Assembly (NCBI GenBank): GCA_018647765.1
Contig: JABGSN010000023.1
Coordinates: 1 to 64,000, forward strand
Direction: 5' to 3'
DNA from: Oceanospirillaceae bacterium
GTDB lineage: Bacteria > Pseudomonadota > Gammaproteobacteria > Pseudomonadales > Balneatricaceae
DNA: 64,000 nucleotides
A program made the translations under genes and the position numbers. The notes under the pieces were generated by a model. That model searched no databases. It was not told the DNA's origin and saw only the letters and a list, made by a program, of their open reading frames with translations. Shown piece after piece: positions 17,969-27,081 of the stretch. Positions within the stretch are counted from its first letter, which is position 1. Every line of letters starts with the position of its first letter.

Positions 17969-19273
17969 TTAGGAGCGACCTAAATCAAACTGCTCGTTAG
18001 GGAAGTATTTATGCAAACGATCATCACCGGCACGAGCATGACCTTCCATACCTTCTAAACGTGAGATACGTGCCGCAGCCGCACCTACTTCTCGGTTGGC
18101 TTCTTGAGTCATACGCTGAGTGGTCACGGTTTTAATAAACTTACCCACGGATAAACCGCCCGTATAACGCGCCGCACCTTTGGTCGGCAAGATGTGGTTG
18201 GTGCCAGAGCACTTATCTCCATATGTTACCGTCGTTTCTTCGCCAACAAACAAAGACCCATAGTTAGTCAGGTTCTCTACCCACCAATCTAGATCTTCAC
18301 AATGGATTTCTAAATGCTCGGCGGCGTATTCATCGCTCACTTGCACCGCTTCTTCACGGGTGTCACAGACAACCACCTCAGCATAATCTGCCCAAGCAGA
18401 ACGTGCTGCCGAGCGTGATGGTTCAGGCATATCTTCAATAAGGCCTGGTACTAATTCAATGGCTTTACGTGCTACCTCTGCATCCAGGCTGATCAACCAC
18501 ATGGGGGAATCTGGACCATGTTCGCCTTGACCAACTAAGTCACCAGCAACGATACGCGGATCGGCACTTGAGTCTGCAATTACTGCAATTTCCGTAGGTC
18601 CGGCAAACATATCGATACCCACACGTCCGTATAACATACGTTTTGCTTCGGCCACAAAGCGATTGCCAGGGCCAGCAAGAATGTCGGCTTTTTTTCCGGT
18701 AAACAAACCAAATGCCATGGCAGCAATAGCCTGCACACCACCTAAGGCTAAAATTGTATCAGCGCCACTATAGTCCGCCGTGTACAAGATTGCATCATTC
18801 ACCCCAGCACCGGGCTTAGGCGGTGAGCAAGCAATAACGTGATTAACACCGGCGGCTTTCGCCGTAGCCACAGACATAATGGCCGAGGCAACATGAGAAT
18901 AACGACCACCAGGCACATAACAACCTGCAGTTTGCATAGCAATTTGGCGCTGGCCAGCCCACAAACCAGGTGACAACTCCACTTCAAAATCAATTAACGC
19001 ATTACGCTGGTGCTGGGCAAATTTACTGACTCGCTCGTGAGCAAAGCGAATATCGTCTTTTACTCGTTGCGTTAAACGTGAACTTGCCGCCTCGATTTCG
19101 TCACGTGTCACCACAATGTTGCCGGTAAACTGATCTAACTGCTGGGCATATTCTGCACAACGTTGTTCACCACCTTGTTCAATGTTTGCCAACATCTCCG
19201 ATACAATCAAGCGTGTGTTGTCTTCGCCTGTGGCAGGCGATTTGTCTGCACGCTTCATATAAGTAATAGTCAT
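17969..19273 (-). CDS. hpsN: Sulfopropanediol 3-dehydrogenase (histidinol-dehydrogenase family)
   Basis: HpsN oxidises DHPS twice at C3 with NAD+ to give 3-sulfolactate, a four-electron reaction like that of histidinol dehydrogenase. The protein has 434 residues. It keeps the HisD scaffold (CYVPGGRYSHVASA, AGPGNRFVAEAK, FAGPTEIAVIAD). The region around the zinc ligands reads GQGEHGPDSP and GDKCSGTNHILPT, the pattern of the HpsN clade rather than true HisD. No his genes are nearby. It is the first gene of a five-gene minus-strand operon and is divergent from a LacI regulator. Two matching palindromes lie upstream. Confidence 0.88.
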   Translation of the reverse strand: MTITYMKRADKSPATGEDNTRLIVSEMLANIEQGGEQRCAEYAQQLDQFTGNIVVTRDEIEAASSRLTQRVKDDIRFAHERVSKFAQHQRNALIDFEVELSPGLWAGQRQIAMQTAGCYVPGGRYSHVASAIMSVATAKAAGVNHVIACSPPKPGAGVNDAILYTADYSGADTILALGGVQAIAAMAFGLFTGKKADILAGPGNRFVAEAKRMLYGRVGIDMFAGPTEIAVIADSSADPRIVAGDLVGQGEHGPDSPMWLISLDAEVARKAIELVPGLIEDMPEPSRSAARSAWADYAEVVVCDTREEAVQVSDEYAAEHLEIHCEDLDWWVENLTNYGSLFVGEETTVTYGDKCSGTNHILPTKGAARYTGGLSVGKFIKTVTTQRMTQEANREVGAAAARISRLEGMEGHARAGDDRLHKYFPNEQFDLGRS

Positions 19274-19313
19274 TGCCTTGCACCTGTTGTCTTAATAGTT
19301 AAACGCGCATTTT

Positions 19314-19327
19314 TGTATGCGCTTACA
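19314..19327. promoter_or_regulatory. LacI-type operator O1 upstream of hpsN
   Basis: TGTATGCGCTTACA is a near-perfect palindrome with the central CpG typical of LacI-family operators. It lies 41 bp before hpsN and just downstream of a plausible promoter (TTGTGC, 17 bp, TAGTAT on the minus strand), so a bound repressor would block transcription. Confidence 0.65.
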
Positions 19328-19379
19328 TTTTTAATACTAAAACAATAATTCAACATGCACAAGACAGTTTTGAAAAAAA

Positions 19380-19393
19380 TGTATGCGCATACA
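19380..19393. promoter_or_regulatory. LacI-type operator O2 upstream of hpsN
   Basis: TGTATGCGCATACA is a perfect 14-bp palindrome sharing 13 of 14 bases with O1. The centres are 66 bp apart, about six helical turns, which suits looping by a LacI-type tetramer or pair of dimers. O2 lies about 95 bp upstream of the regulator gene, so autoregulation is possible. Confidence 0.7.
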
Positions 19394-19487
19394 CTATTAT
19401 TTTGTTACAATCGGCACCAAGCTATAGAACAAACATAAACAACCGTATTAATAACCGAACCGACCACACTCTTTTTATCGTTATTAT

Positions 19488-20504
19488 ATGACTAAAGCAG
19501 CAACTCAAAGTGACGTAGCCAAGGCGGCAAAAGTATCTACGGCAACTGTATCCCGTGTACTTAACCAACCTGACAGCGTAAAACCTGCGGTTCGCAAACG
19601 CGTACAACAAGTAATGAGAGAGCTAAACTATGTTGCCGATGCCGCTGCGAGAGCTTTGGCTAGTAAACGCTCGCAATGTATCGGTGCAGTAATACCCACC
19701 ATTGCTCACTCCATATTTGCCGAGGGCCTAGACGCCTTTGAAGCCACCTTAAACCAAGCCAATTATGGCTTGATGCTCACCAATTCAGGCTATGACGAAG
19801 ACCAAGAGTGGGCCCAGATACGCACTTTAATCGAACGGGGTGTAGACGCTATTATGCTGGTCGGCTACAACCACAAACCGCAGGTTTATGAGTTACTTCA
19901 ACAGCGCAACATACCCTATGTGTTAACCTGGGCTTTTCGTCAACATAGCCATCACCCCTGTGTTGGTTTTGATAACTTTATCAGCGCCCAACACATTCCT
20001 GAGCATTTATTGAAGCTAGGCCACCGTCGGTTTGGACTTATCACTGGCCTTCCGCAACACAACGATCGCGTGATAGACCGCTTGCAAGGCGTTCAACTTG
20101 CACTTGCAAGCCACGGTATTGAACTGGCAGACAATGCCATTGTGCAATGCAGTTACGATATGAGTGCTGGACGCAGAGCGTGCCATGACCTAATGAGTTT
20201 GGAACCACCACCCACAGCCATCATGTGCAGTAATGATGTATTGGCCATTGGTGCCTTACTCGAGTGCCAAGCCAACGGTATTGCTGTGCCTCAGACCGTG
20301 TCTATTGCAGGCTTTGACGATCTGGCGATTAGCCAAAACTTTACCCCCAGCCTAACCACTATGCATGTTCCTGCTAAGCTGATGGGGAAAAAGGCGGCAC
20401 AGTATTTAGTGGCGTCGCTAGCAGGCGAACAGACTCCCCAACACACGCTGGTTGATGTCTCACTGGTTGAGAGAAATTCGTGTGCTGCCCCACCATTGCG
20501 ATAA
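19488..20504 (+). CDS. LacI-family transcriptional regulator of the hps operon
   Basis: The protein has 338 residues. The N-terminal HTH reads TQSDVAKAAKVSTATVSRVLNQPDSV with the hinge helix region AARALASKRS near residue 55. The effector domain is a periplasmic-binding-like fold (IGAVIPTIAHSIFAEGLDAFE; CSNDVLAIGALLECQANGI; IAGFDDLAISQNFTPSLTTM). It is of the GntR/PurR-like type. It is divergent from hpsN with two operator-like palindromes between them, so it most likely represses the operon until DHPS or a pathway intermediate binds. The effector cannot be read from sequence. Confidence 0.92.
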   Translation: MTKAATQSDVAKAAKVSTATVSRVLNQPDSVKPAVRKRVQQVMRELNYVADAAARALASKRSQCIGAVIPTIAHSIFAEGLDAFEATLNQANYGLMLTNSGYDEDQEWAQIRTLIERGVDAIMLVGYNHKPQVYELLQQRNIPYVLTWAFRQHSHHPCVGFDNFISAQHIPEHLLKLGHRRFGLITGLPQHNDRVIDRLQGVQLALASHGIELADNAIVQCSYDMSAGRRACHDLMSLEPPPTAIMCSNDVLAIGALLECQANGIAVPQTVSIAGFDDLAISQNFTPSLTTMHVPAKLMGKKAAQYLVASLAGEQTPQHTLVDVSLVERNSCAAPPLR

Positions 20505-20561
20505 CCTGACGTCCCCACTCCATGACATCCACGGCATTCCGGCATTCCTTTTATCCTGAAC

Positions 20562-20599
20562 AAAAAAATCCCGCTAAGCAAAACCTAGCGGGATTTTTT
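20562..20599. terminator. Bidirectional terminator between the lacI-type gene and fhs
   Basis: AATCCCGCTA/TAGCGGGATT is a perfect 10-bp stem with A7 on the left and T6 on the right, so it can end both convergent transcripts. Confidence 0.9.
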
Positions 20600-20613
20600 A
20601 ATCAGCGGTTAGC

Positions 20614-22296
20614 TTAGAACAAGCCAACGATGTCGCCGTTTTCGTTGATATCGATGACTTCAGCAGCAGGCTTCTTAGGAAGACCAGGCATGGTCATAAC
20701 GTCACCAGCAAGCACTACGATGAAACCAGCACCGGCAGACAAACGCACTTCACGAAGTGGAATATCAAAACCAGTTGGACGACCCTTAAGCGCAGGATCA
20801 GTAGAGAAAGAGTACTGAGTCTTAGCCATACAGATTGGCAAGTTGCCGTAGCCCGCTTCTTCTAAAGCAGTAAAACGGTCACGTAGCTTCTGGTCGCCTT
20901 GAATGTCGTCAGCGCCGTAGATCTTCTGAGCTACAGTCTTAACTTTGTCCCAAAGAGGCATGTCATCTTCGTACAAGTAGTGGAAGTCGTTTTCGTGATT
21001 TTCTACCAATTCAACAACCGCTTCAGCTAGCTCAGTAGCGCCTTTGCCGCCGTCTGCCCAGTGGTTAGCTTCAATGACTTGAACGCCTAGGTAATCACAC
21101 TTAGCTTGTACTTGCTTCACTTCTTCGTCAGTGTCGGTAACAAACTTGTTAACGGCAACAACTACTGGAAGACCAAACTGGTGGATGTTTTCGATGTGTT
21201 TTTTAAGGTTTTCAACACCTTTAGCAACCGCTTCTAGATTTTCGTTGTTAACGTCCTTAAGAGGAACGCCACCGTGTAGCTTAAGTGCACGGATAGTAGC
21301 AACGATTACAACAGCGTTTGGCGTGATGCCAGCCTTACGACATTTGATGTCTAGGAACTTCTCAGCACCCAAGTCTGCACCAAAACCAGCTTCAGTTACT
21401 GTGTACTCACTTAGCTTCATAGACAAACGAGTAGCAACGACTGAGTTACAACCGTGAGCGATGTTAGCGAATGGGCCACCGTGTACGAATGCTGGCGTGT
21501 GCTCAAGCGTCTGTACAAGGTTAGGGCTGAATGCGTCTTTCAACAATACAGTCATTGCGCCGTGAACCTTAAGGTCACGTGCAGTAACAGGCTTCTGGTC
21601 GTATGTGTAACCAACTACTGCGTCACCCAACTTCTCTTTCAATTCAGCAAGAGTATTAGCAAGGCAGAAGATCGCCATAACTTCAGAAGCTACAGTGATG
21701 TCGAATCCAGTTTCACGAGGAACACCGTGAGCTGGGCCGCCACGACCGATGGTTACGTTACGTAGGGCACGATCGTTCATGTCCATAACGCGCTTCCAAG
21801 CGATGCGACGTGGGTCTAGGTTCAATTCGTTACCTTGCTGAAGGTGGTTGTCGATTGCAGCAGATAACAAGTTGTGTGCAAGGCCAATGGCATGGAAGTC
21901 GCCAGTGAAGTGCAAGTTAATGTCTTCCATGGGTACTACCTGAGCGTAACCGCCGCCGGCTGCACCACCCTTAACACCAAAACATGGGCCAAGAGAAGGT
22001 TCACGCAAACATACAGATGCTTGCTTACCAATTTGATTCAAGGCATCGCCCAAACCGATGGTCGTCGTCGTCTTACCTTCGCCAGCAGGTGTTGGGTTAA
22101 TGGCTGTCACTAGGATCAGTTTGCCATCTTTACGATCGGATACGCTTTTGATGAACTCAGGGCTGATTTTAGCCTTAATTTTGCCGTACATTTCTAAATC
22201 ATCAACATTGATGTTTAGCTTTGTAGCAACTTCAGCGATAGGACGTTTCTCGGCAGCGCGAGCAATATCAATGTCGGACAAGTAAGTCTTAGCCAT
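20614..22296 (-). CDS. fhs: Formate--tetrahydrofolate ligase
   Basis: The enzyme makes 10-formyl-THF from formate, THF and ATP in the cytoplasm. The protein has 560 residues, the normal length. The P-loop-like [20 protein letters not shown] is near residue 67 and [18 protein letters not shown] follows. The C-terminus ([24 protein letters not shown]) is standard. It is a single-gene unit ending at a bidirectional terminator. Its position between a sulfonate island and a quaternary-amine block suggests it handles one-carbon units from demethylation, which is inference. Confidence 0.97.
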   Translation of the reverse strand: MAKTYLSDIDIARAAEKRPIAEVATKLNINVDDLEMYGKIKAKISPEFIKSVSDRKDGKLILVTAINPTPAGEGKTTTTIGLGDALNQIGKQASVCLREPSLGPCFGVKGGAAGGGYAQVVPMEDINLHFTGDFHAIGLAHNLLSAAIDNHLQQGNELNLDPRRIAWKRVMDMNDRALRNVTIGRGGPAHGVPRETGFDITVASEVMAIFCLANTLAELKEKLGDAVVGYTYDQKPVTARDLKVHGAMTVLLKDAFSPNLVQTLEHTPAFVHGGPFANIAHGCNSVVATRLSMKLSEYTVTEAGFGADLGAEKFLDIKCRKAGITPNAVVIVATIRALKLHGGVPLKDVNNENLEAVAKGVENLKKHIENIHQFGLPVVVAVNKFVTDTDEEVKQVQAKCDYLGVQVIEANHWADGGKGATELAEAVVELVENHENDFHYLYEDDMPLWDKVKTVAQKIYGADDIQGDQKLRDRFTALEEAGYGNLPICMAKTQYSFSTDPALKGRPTGFDIPLREVRLSAGAGFIVVLAGDVMTMPGLPKKPAAEVIDINENGDIVGLF

Positions 22297-22767
22297 GATT
22301 TTACCTTGGTATTAAAATTGAGCTGGTTTAAGCATCAATTTGTGGTTATTTGACCCGTCTGCGAAGGTGCAAAACGAGTCACTTGAATATTGGTGGGAAA
22401 TAATACTCTCCCGTAAATTAACTACATATCCAAAAGCGACCCATGACTATCCACCAGACCGAAACTTACGGGCAACACAGGAAACTCAAGTCAACCCCCT
22501 TTCCAAAAGGAAATTTAGCACCACAATGAGCACCAATTTGTAATTTTTTTTAACCCTGTTCACACACCATTGACAGGCGCGACCGTGTGCACAATCGACA
22601 CTCTAACCTGCTGTAAAATATTCGTTATTACCTAAAAAAACATCGCTTTTCGTCAAGTCAGTTCCATTATTCTAGGGCATAGTAGCGTTTTTGATTGTTG
22701 GCCTGCAGCACCCTCTGGCCGCTGCTTTATACCCAAACCGCCTGATAGAGAATAGAGAATAGAGATC
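22297..22767. other. Divergent intergenic region between fhs and the acyl-CoA dehydrogenase gene
   Basis: This 471-bp stretch contains no convincing gene on either strand. The only visible oddity is a short direct repeat, GAGAATA repeated twice, immediately before the acyl-CoA dehydrogenase start, where an SD sequence would be expected. I found no riboswitch-like structure. Confidence 0.55.
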
Positions 22768-23928
22768 ATGGATTTTAGCCTTACCGACGAACAACAAATG
22801 ATCATCGCCACCTTAAAGGCGTTTGTAGAGCAAGAGTTGTACCCCCACGAAGCTGAAGTGGAAAAAACCAACACCATCCGCCCAGAAATCTATGCAGACA
22901 TTAAACAAAAAGCCATTGAGCTGGGCCTCTACGCGGCCAACATGCCAGAACAACACGGTGGCGCTGGTCTAGATAGCCTCACTTTGTGTTTAATGGAGCG
23001 CGAACTAGGCCGCGCCAACTTTGGTTTACAGTACATTGTGGGTCGACCCAGCAACATTCTACTGGCGTGTAAGGGTAAACAAATTGAAAACTACTTGCAT
23101 GCCAGTATTCGCGGCGACAAGGTAGATTGTTTAGCCTTGACCGAACCCAATGCAGGTTCCGACGTACGCTCTATGCAGTGCCGCGCCGAGCGCGATGGTG
23201 ATGACTTCATAATCAACGGTACCAAGCACTTTATTAGCCATGCAGACGTCGCGGATTTTGTCATTCTATTCGCCGCCAGCGGCGTGGAACAAACAGTTCG
23301 TGGCCCAAAGAAAAAAATCACCAGCTTTCTGGTCGACATGGGCACCCCCGGATTCACCGTAGAACCGGGCTACAACAGTGTATCCCACCGCGGATACCAC
23401 AACAGCATCCTTAACTTTGACAACTGTAGAGTACACAAATCCCAAGTTTTAGGCGTAGAAGACCATGGTTTTGATGTGGCTAACGAATGGCTCGGCGCAA
23501 CCCGCTTATCTGTTGCCGCCATGTGCTTAGGGCGCGCCGAACGGGCCTTAGAAATAGCCACCGAGTGGGCCTCCACCCGCAAACAATTTGGCCAAAGCGT
23601 GGGGAAGTTTCAAGGGGTGTCGTTTAAGCTCGCCGACATGGCCACCGAATTAAAAGCTGCGGAACTACTCACCATGTACGCCGCTTGGAAAGACTCCAGA
23701 GGTGAAATGACCGACGCCGACGCTGCAATGGCTAAACTAAAAGCCACAGAAATGCTGGCCATGGTGTCGGATGAGGCCATACAAATTTTAGGCGGCATGG
23801 GCTTAATGGACGAATTGCCATTAGAGCGCATCTGGCGTGACCACCGCGTAGAACGTATTTGGGATGGCACCAGCGAAATCCAACGCCATATTATTTCTCG
23901 ATCTATGTTACGGCCGCTAGAAGGGTAA
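22768..23928 (+). CDS. Acyl-CoA dehydrogenase
   Basis: The protein has 386 residues, the normal length for an FAD-dependent acyl-CoA dehydrogenase. It would introduce an alpha-beta double bond into an acyl-CoA and pass electrons to ETF. Domains: helical N-terminus (residues 1-115), beta domain with LTEPNAGSDV, C-terminal helical domain with RKQFGQSVGKFQ. At the position of the usual catalytic Glu (YEGTS in MCAD) this protein has WDGTSEIQR, an Asp. It is followed after 7 bp by an acyl-CoA synthetase gene, and a betainyl-CoA-thioesterase-like gene lies nearby. A short or polar betaine-type acyl-CoA (for example gamma-butyrobetainyl-CoA) is a better guess than a fatty acid. Confidence 0.92.
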   Translation: MDFSLTDEQQMIIATLKAFVEQELYPHEAEVEKTNTIRPEIYADIKQKAIELGLYAANMPEQHGGAGLDSLTLCLMERELGRANFGLQYIVGRPSNILLACKGKQIENYLHASIRGDKVDCLALTEPNAGSDVRSMQCRAERDGDDFIINGTKHFISHADVADFVILFAASGVEQTVRGPKKKITSFLVDMGTPGFTVEPGYNSVSHRGYHNSILNFDNCRVHKSQVLGVEDHGFDVANEWLGATRLSVAAMCLGRAERALEIATEWASTRKQFGQSVGKFQGVSFKLADMATELKAAELLTMYAAWKDSRGEMTDADAAMAKLKATEMLAMVSDEAIQILGGMGLMDELPLERIWRDHRVERIWDGTSEIQRHIISRSMLRPLEG

Positions 23929-23935
23929 GTTGGCA

Positions 23936-25987
23936 ATGATCAACAAACAACGATTACGACGCCTCCTAGCGCCTCAATCCATCGCCGTATTTGGCAGCCG
24001 TGGCGCCGACTTCGCCATTCGCGAAAGTCAGGCCATGGGGTTTACTGGCCCCATATGGTCGGTACACCCTAAACGTAGCGCGCTGGAAGGCATTAGCTGC
24101 CTAAAAACCGCCCAAGATCTACCTCAAGCACCCGATGCAGCTTACGTTGCCGTTAATGCCGAAAGCGCCATTGAAACCGTGGCTGCGCTCAACAAAATGG
24201 GCGCCGGTGGGGCGTTACTTTACGCCTCTGGGTTCAGTGAATTAGGACCCATAGGTATCGATAGACAGACACGCTTACTGGCTGCGGCTGGCGATATGCC
24301 TATCATCGGACCCAACTGTTATGGCGTGATCAACGCCTTGGACAAAGCCGTGTTATGGCCCGACCAACATGGCTGCCAACCCGTAGACAAAGGTGTGGGC
24401 ATCATCACCCAAAGTGGCAACATTGGCCTCAACATGACCATGCAACAGGTGGGCTTACCTATTGCCTATATGTTTACCATGGGTAATCAAGCCCAAGTGG
24501 ATATCGCAACGGTGATGGACGCCATGCTGGATGACCCTCGTGTCACCGCTATCGGACTGCACATTGAGGGCATCAACAACTTGGCGGCGTTTGATCAAGC
24601 GGCCCGTCGTGCCCTAAAATTAAACATCCCCATTGTGGCTATTAAAACCGGGCGTACCGCCGCTGCAGCCAAAATCGCCCTCTCTCACACCAGTTCTCTC
24701 ACGGGGGCAGACAGCTTATTTGATGCCTTATTCAAACGTTTGGGTATTGCTCGAGTGGACACCGTGCCGGAGTTTTTGGAATGCCTTAAACTGCTGTCTG
24801 TCATCGGCCATTTAAGCCATAAATACATTGCCTCCATGAGCTGTTCTGGCGGCGAAGCCGGCATGATGGCAGACTTAATAGACGGCCGCGAGATTGAATT
24901 TGGACCCCTAACACAAGCCCAAAAAGACACCACCCTAGCCACTTTCAAAAACGGCGAGCAAGTCGACAACCCGCTGGACTATCAAACTTACATTTGGGGC
25001 CATCGCGAGCAGTTGGCAGCCACCTATGGTGCCCATATGGCTGCCAACTTTAGCGCCACCGTGTTAATCCTAGACTGGCCCAACACGGCAACCGCTAATC
25101 CTTCAGAATGGGATGCCGCCATGCTGGCCTTAGCCGACGCCGCCCAAGCCGGTGGCCACAAGGCCATCGTGCTGGCATCCATGGCCGAGTGCATGCCTGC
25201 ACACGCCATTAACACCTGTATTAAACACGGCATGGCCCCCATGATTGGTATGGACGAGTGTTTAACTGCCCTCAACCATGCATACCGCATTGGCCAGGCC
25301 TTTAAGGCCAATGTGCCACCTGCATTACACATTGGTATAGTACAAGCTGATGGCAGCGCACCCTTGTCGGAAGCGGACAGCAAGCAACGTTTAGCCCTAC
25401 ACGGCTTGCCCATTCCTAATGGCCACACAACCACTAACCTAGACCAAATCATACAGGTGGTAGCCAACTTGGGTTACCCCATTACCTTAAAAGCCGTGGG
25501 GACCGAGTTGGCCCATAAAACGGAATTAGGCGCGGTTAAGCTCAACTTAAAAAACTCAACACAGGTTGCTCAAGCAGCCACCGACTTATTTGCCCTTAGC
25601 GATACCGTGTTAGTGGAACAGATGGTGCAAGGTGTTGTTGCAGAACTCATCATAGGCATTAATTCGGACCCATTGTTCGGCCAATATTTAGTCTTAGGTG
25701 CCGGTGGCATTTTGGTAGAATTACTACAAGATGCACAAAGCTTACTGCTGCCGCTCGATAGAACACAAATCGAACAGGCTTTGTCCAGCCTCAAATGCGC
25801 CCCCATACTCGCGGGTTATCGTGGTAACAGTAGAGCGAATATTGAGGCTATTATTGATGCGGTTATGGCGGTACTCGATTACAGTCAACACGCCCCAGTT
25901 TACGAACTCGACATCAATCCGTTACTCGCCTTAGAGCAAGGCGCCGTGGCGGTTGATGCGTTGGTTCAACTCGGCCAACGAGGCTAA
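23936..25987 (+). CDS. ADP-forming acyl-CoA synthetase, fused alpha and beta domains
   Basis: The protein has 683 residues from the ATG of MINKQRLRRL; the track's start two codons earlier is a TTG. Order: CoA-binding Rossmann domain (IAVFGSRGADFAIRES, residues 14-110), succinyl-CoA-ligase-like domains (TQSGNIGLNMTMQQ; phosphohistidine candidate in LSHTSSLTGADSLFD near residue 252), then an ATP-grasp domain (LKAVGTELAHKTELGAV; LVLGAGGILVELLQD). Members convert acid + CoA + ATP to acyl-CoA + ADP + Pi. It would activate the substrate for the adjacent dehydrogenase. The superfamily also contains the DMSP-CoA ligase/lyase DddX, an alternative. It overlaps the opposite-strand regulator gene by 4 bp at the 3' end. 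Confidence 0.88.
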   Translation: MINKQRLRRLLAPQSIAVFGSRGADFAIRESQAMGFTGPIWSVHPKRSALEGISCLKTAQDLPQAPDAAYVAVNAESAIETVAALNKMGAGGALLYASGFSELGPIGIDRQTRLLAAAGDMPIIGPNCYGVINALDKAVLWPDQHGCQPVDKGVGIITQSGNIGLNMTMQQVGLPIAYMFTMGNQAQVDIATVMDAMLDDPRVTAIGLHIEGINNLAAFDQAARRALKLNIPIVAIKTGRTAAAAKIALSHTSSLTGADSLFDALFKRLGIARVDTVPEFLECLKLLSVIGHLSHKYIASMSCSGGEAGMMADLIDGREIEFGPLTQAQKDTTLATFKNGEQVDNPLDYQTYIWGHREQLAATYGAHMAANFSATVLILDWPNTATANPSEWDAAMLALADAAQAGGHKAIVLASMAECMPAHAINTCIKHGMAPMIGMDECLTALNHAYRIGQAFKANVPPALHIGIVQADGSAPLSEADSKQRLALHGLPIPNGHTTTNLDQIIQVVANLGYPITLKAVGTELAHKTELGAVKLNLKNSTQVAQAATDLFALSDTVLVEQMVQGVVAELIIGINSDPLFGQYLVLGAGGILVELLQDAQSLLLPLDRTQIEQALSSLKCAPILAGYRGNSRANIEAIIDAVMAVLDYSQHAPVYELDINPLLALEQGAVAVDALVQLGQRG

Positions 25988-26961
25988 GCACGGCGTAGTT
26001 GTTGATGTCGATCTTGACTCGGGGCGATGTTAAAAAACTGCCGGTAGGCACGGGAAAAATGAGCTGCAGACCCAAACCCACTAGCTATGGCAATATCGAC
26101 CACTTGCCGGTCTGTTTGTTGTAATAACGCTCGCGCTCGCTGTAACCGTTTGGCCCGATAATAACGCCCCGGTGGCTGTTGTAAATGACGACTAAACAGG
26201 CGCTCTAGTTCACGCTCTGACACACTCACAAGACTGGCGAGTTGCGGTATGCTTAGCGGCTCCTCTAAGTGGTTTTCCATAGCGGCAATAACGGTGAGCA
26301 ACTTGCGATTATTGGTACCTAAGCGCAATGCACTGGTCATGCGTTGCGGTGCCTTGCCTTCTCGCATATGACTATAAATTAGTTCATCCGACACGGTTAA
26401 TGACAATTCATGCCCATGCTGACACTGAATCAGATAGAGCATCATATCTAGGCCAGCTAAGCCACCAGAACAAGTAAAACGGCGGCCATCAATTTCATAC
26501 AACTCGTCGACCACGTCCACACACCTAAATACTTCCTTAAAGGCCATCAGGTTTTCCCAATGGATGGTCGCCCGAGTGCCATTTAACAACCCACTTTTGG
26601 CTAATAAATAACTCCCTGTGTCTTGGCTTCCCAGCCACACGCCTCTGCGACTGTGTTGCTGTAACCAATGCTGCAAATTTTTGTTGTAGCCTTTTTCTGG
26701 CCTAAAACCGGCGCACAATACCAACATATCGAGCCTGAACTCGCGGCCTAAGGCGCAATCAGCAACCAGGCTCATGCCATTACTCGCCGCCACGGGGCCG
26801 CCAGCAGCACTAATCACTTGCCATTGGTATAAACGTTGACCCGATTGGCTATTGGCCTGACGCAAGGGATCGACTAAGGCGGAAAACCCGATCATAGAGA
26901 ACTCGGGCACGAGATAGAAGGCAATGTTAATGGTCTTGCTAGGATTTTGAGGCGCAAACAT
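25984..26961 (-). CDS. GlxA-type AraC-family transcriptional regulator
   Basis: The protein has 325 residues. An N-terminal class-I-amidotransferase/DJ-1-like domain (IAFYLVPEFSMIGFSALVDPLRQAN; LGSQDTGSYLLAKSGLLNG) is joined to a C-terminal AraC double HTH (LASLVSVSERELERLFSRHL and VVDIAIASGFGSAAHFSRAYRQFF). This architecture is shared with GbdR and CdhR, the glycine-betaine and carnitine regulators of Pseudomonas. That supports quaternary-amine catabolism for the flanking genes. It is divergent from the thioesterase gene (120-bp gap) and convergent with the acyl-CoA synthetase gene. Confidence 0.9.
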   Translation of the reverse strand: MFAPQNPSKTINIAFYLVPEFSMIGFSALVDPLRQANSQSGQRLYQWQVISAAGGPVAASNGMSLVADCALGREFRLDMLVLCAGFRPEKGYNKNLQHWLQQHSRRGVWLGSQDTGSYLLAKSGLLNGTRATIHWENLMAFKEVFRCVDVVDELYEIDGRRFTCSGGLAGLDMMLYLIQCQHGHELSLTVSDELIYSHMREGKAPQRMTSALRLGTNNRKLLTVIAAMENHLEEPLSIPQLASLVSVSERELERLFSRHLQQPPGRYYRAKRLQRARALLQQTDRQVVDIAIASGFGSAAHFSRAYRQFFNIAPSQDRHQQLRRA

Positions 26962-27081
26962 GGTTACTTAACCCGCTGTCGTTTATGTGCAACAATAGTG
27001 CGATATTAATCATTCTTTGCACCACTTGCAACGACTAATCTATGGGCCTTAAGTAGCCACAATCATAGACACGGAAACCGT

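Noticed and set aside
17969-19273. True histidinol dehydrogenase (hisD)
   Set aside because: There are no histidine genes nearby, the metal-site region has HpsN-type GQGEHGPDSP and GDKCSGTNHILPT, and the operon context is DHPS catabolism.
22297-22767. Riboswitch upstream of fhs or the acyl-CoA dehydrogenase gene
   Set aside because: I could find no recognisable aptamer core and no terminator/antiterminator pair in this stretch.
25024-25467. 147-aa minus-strand ORF inside the acyl-CoA synthetase gene
   Set aside because: It is antisense to a well-conserved ATP-grasp protein and has no independent support.
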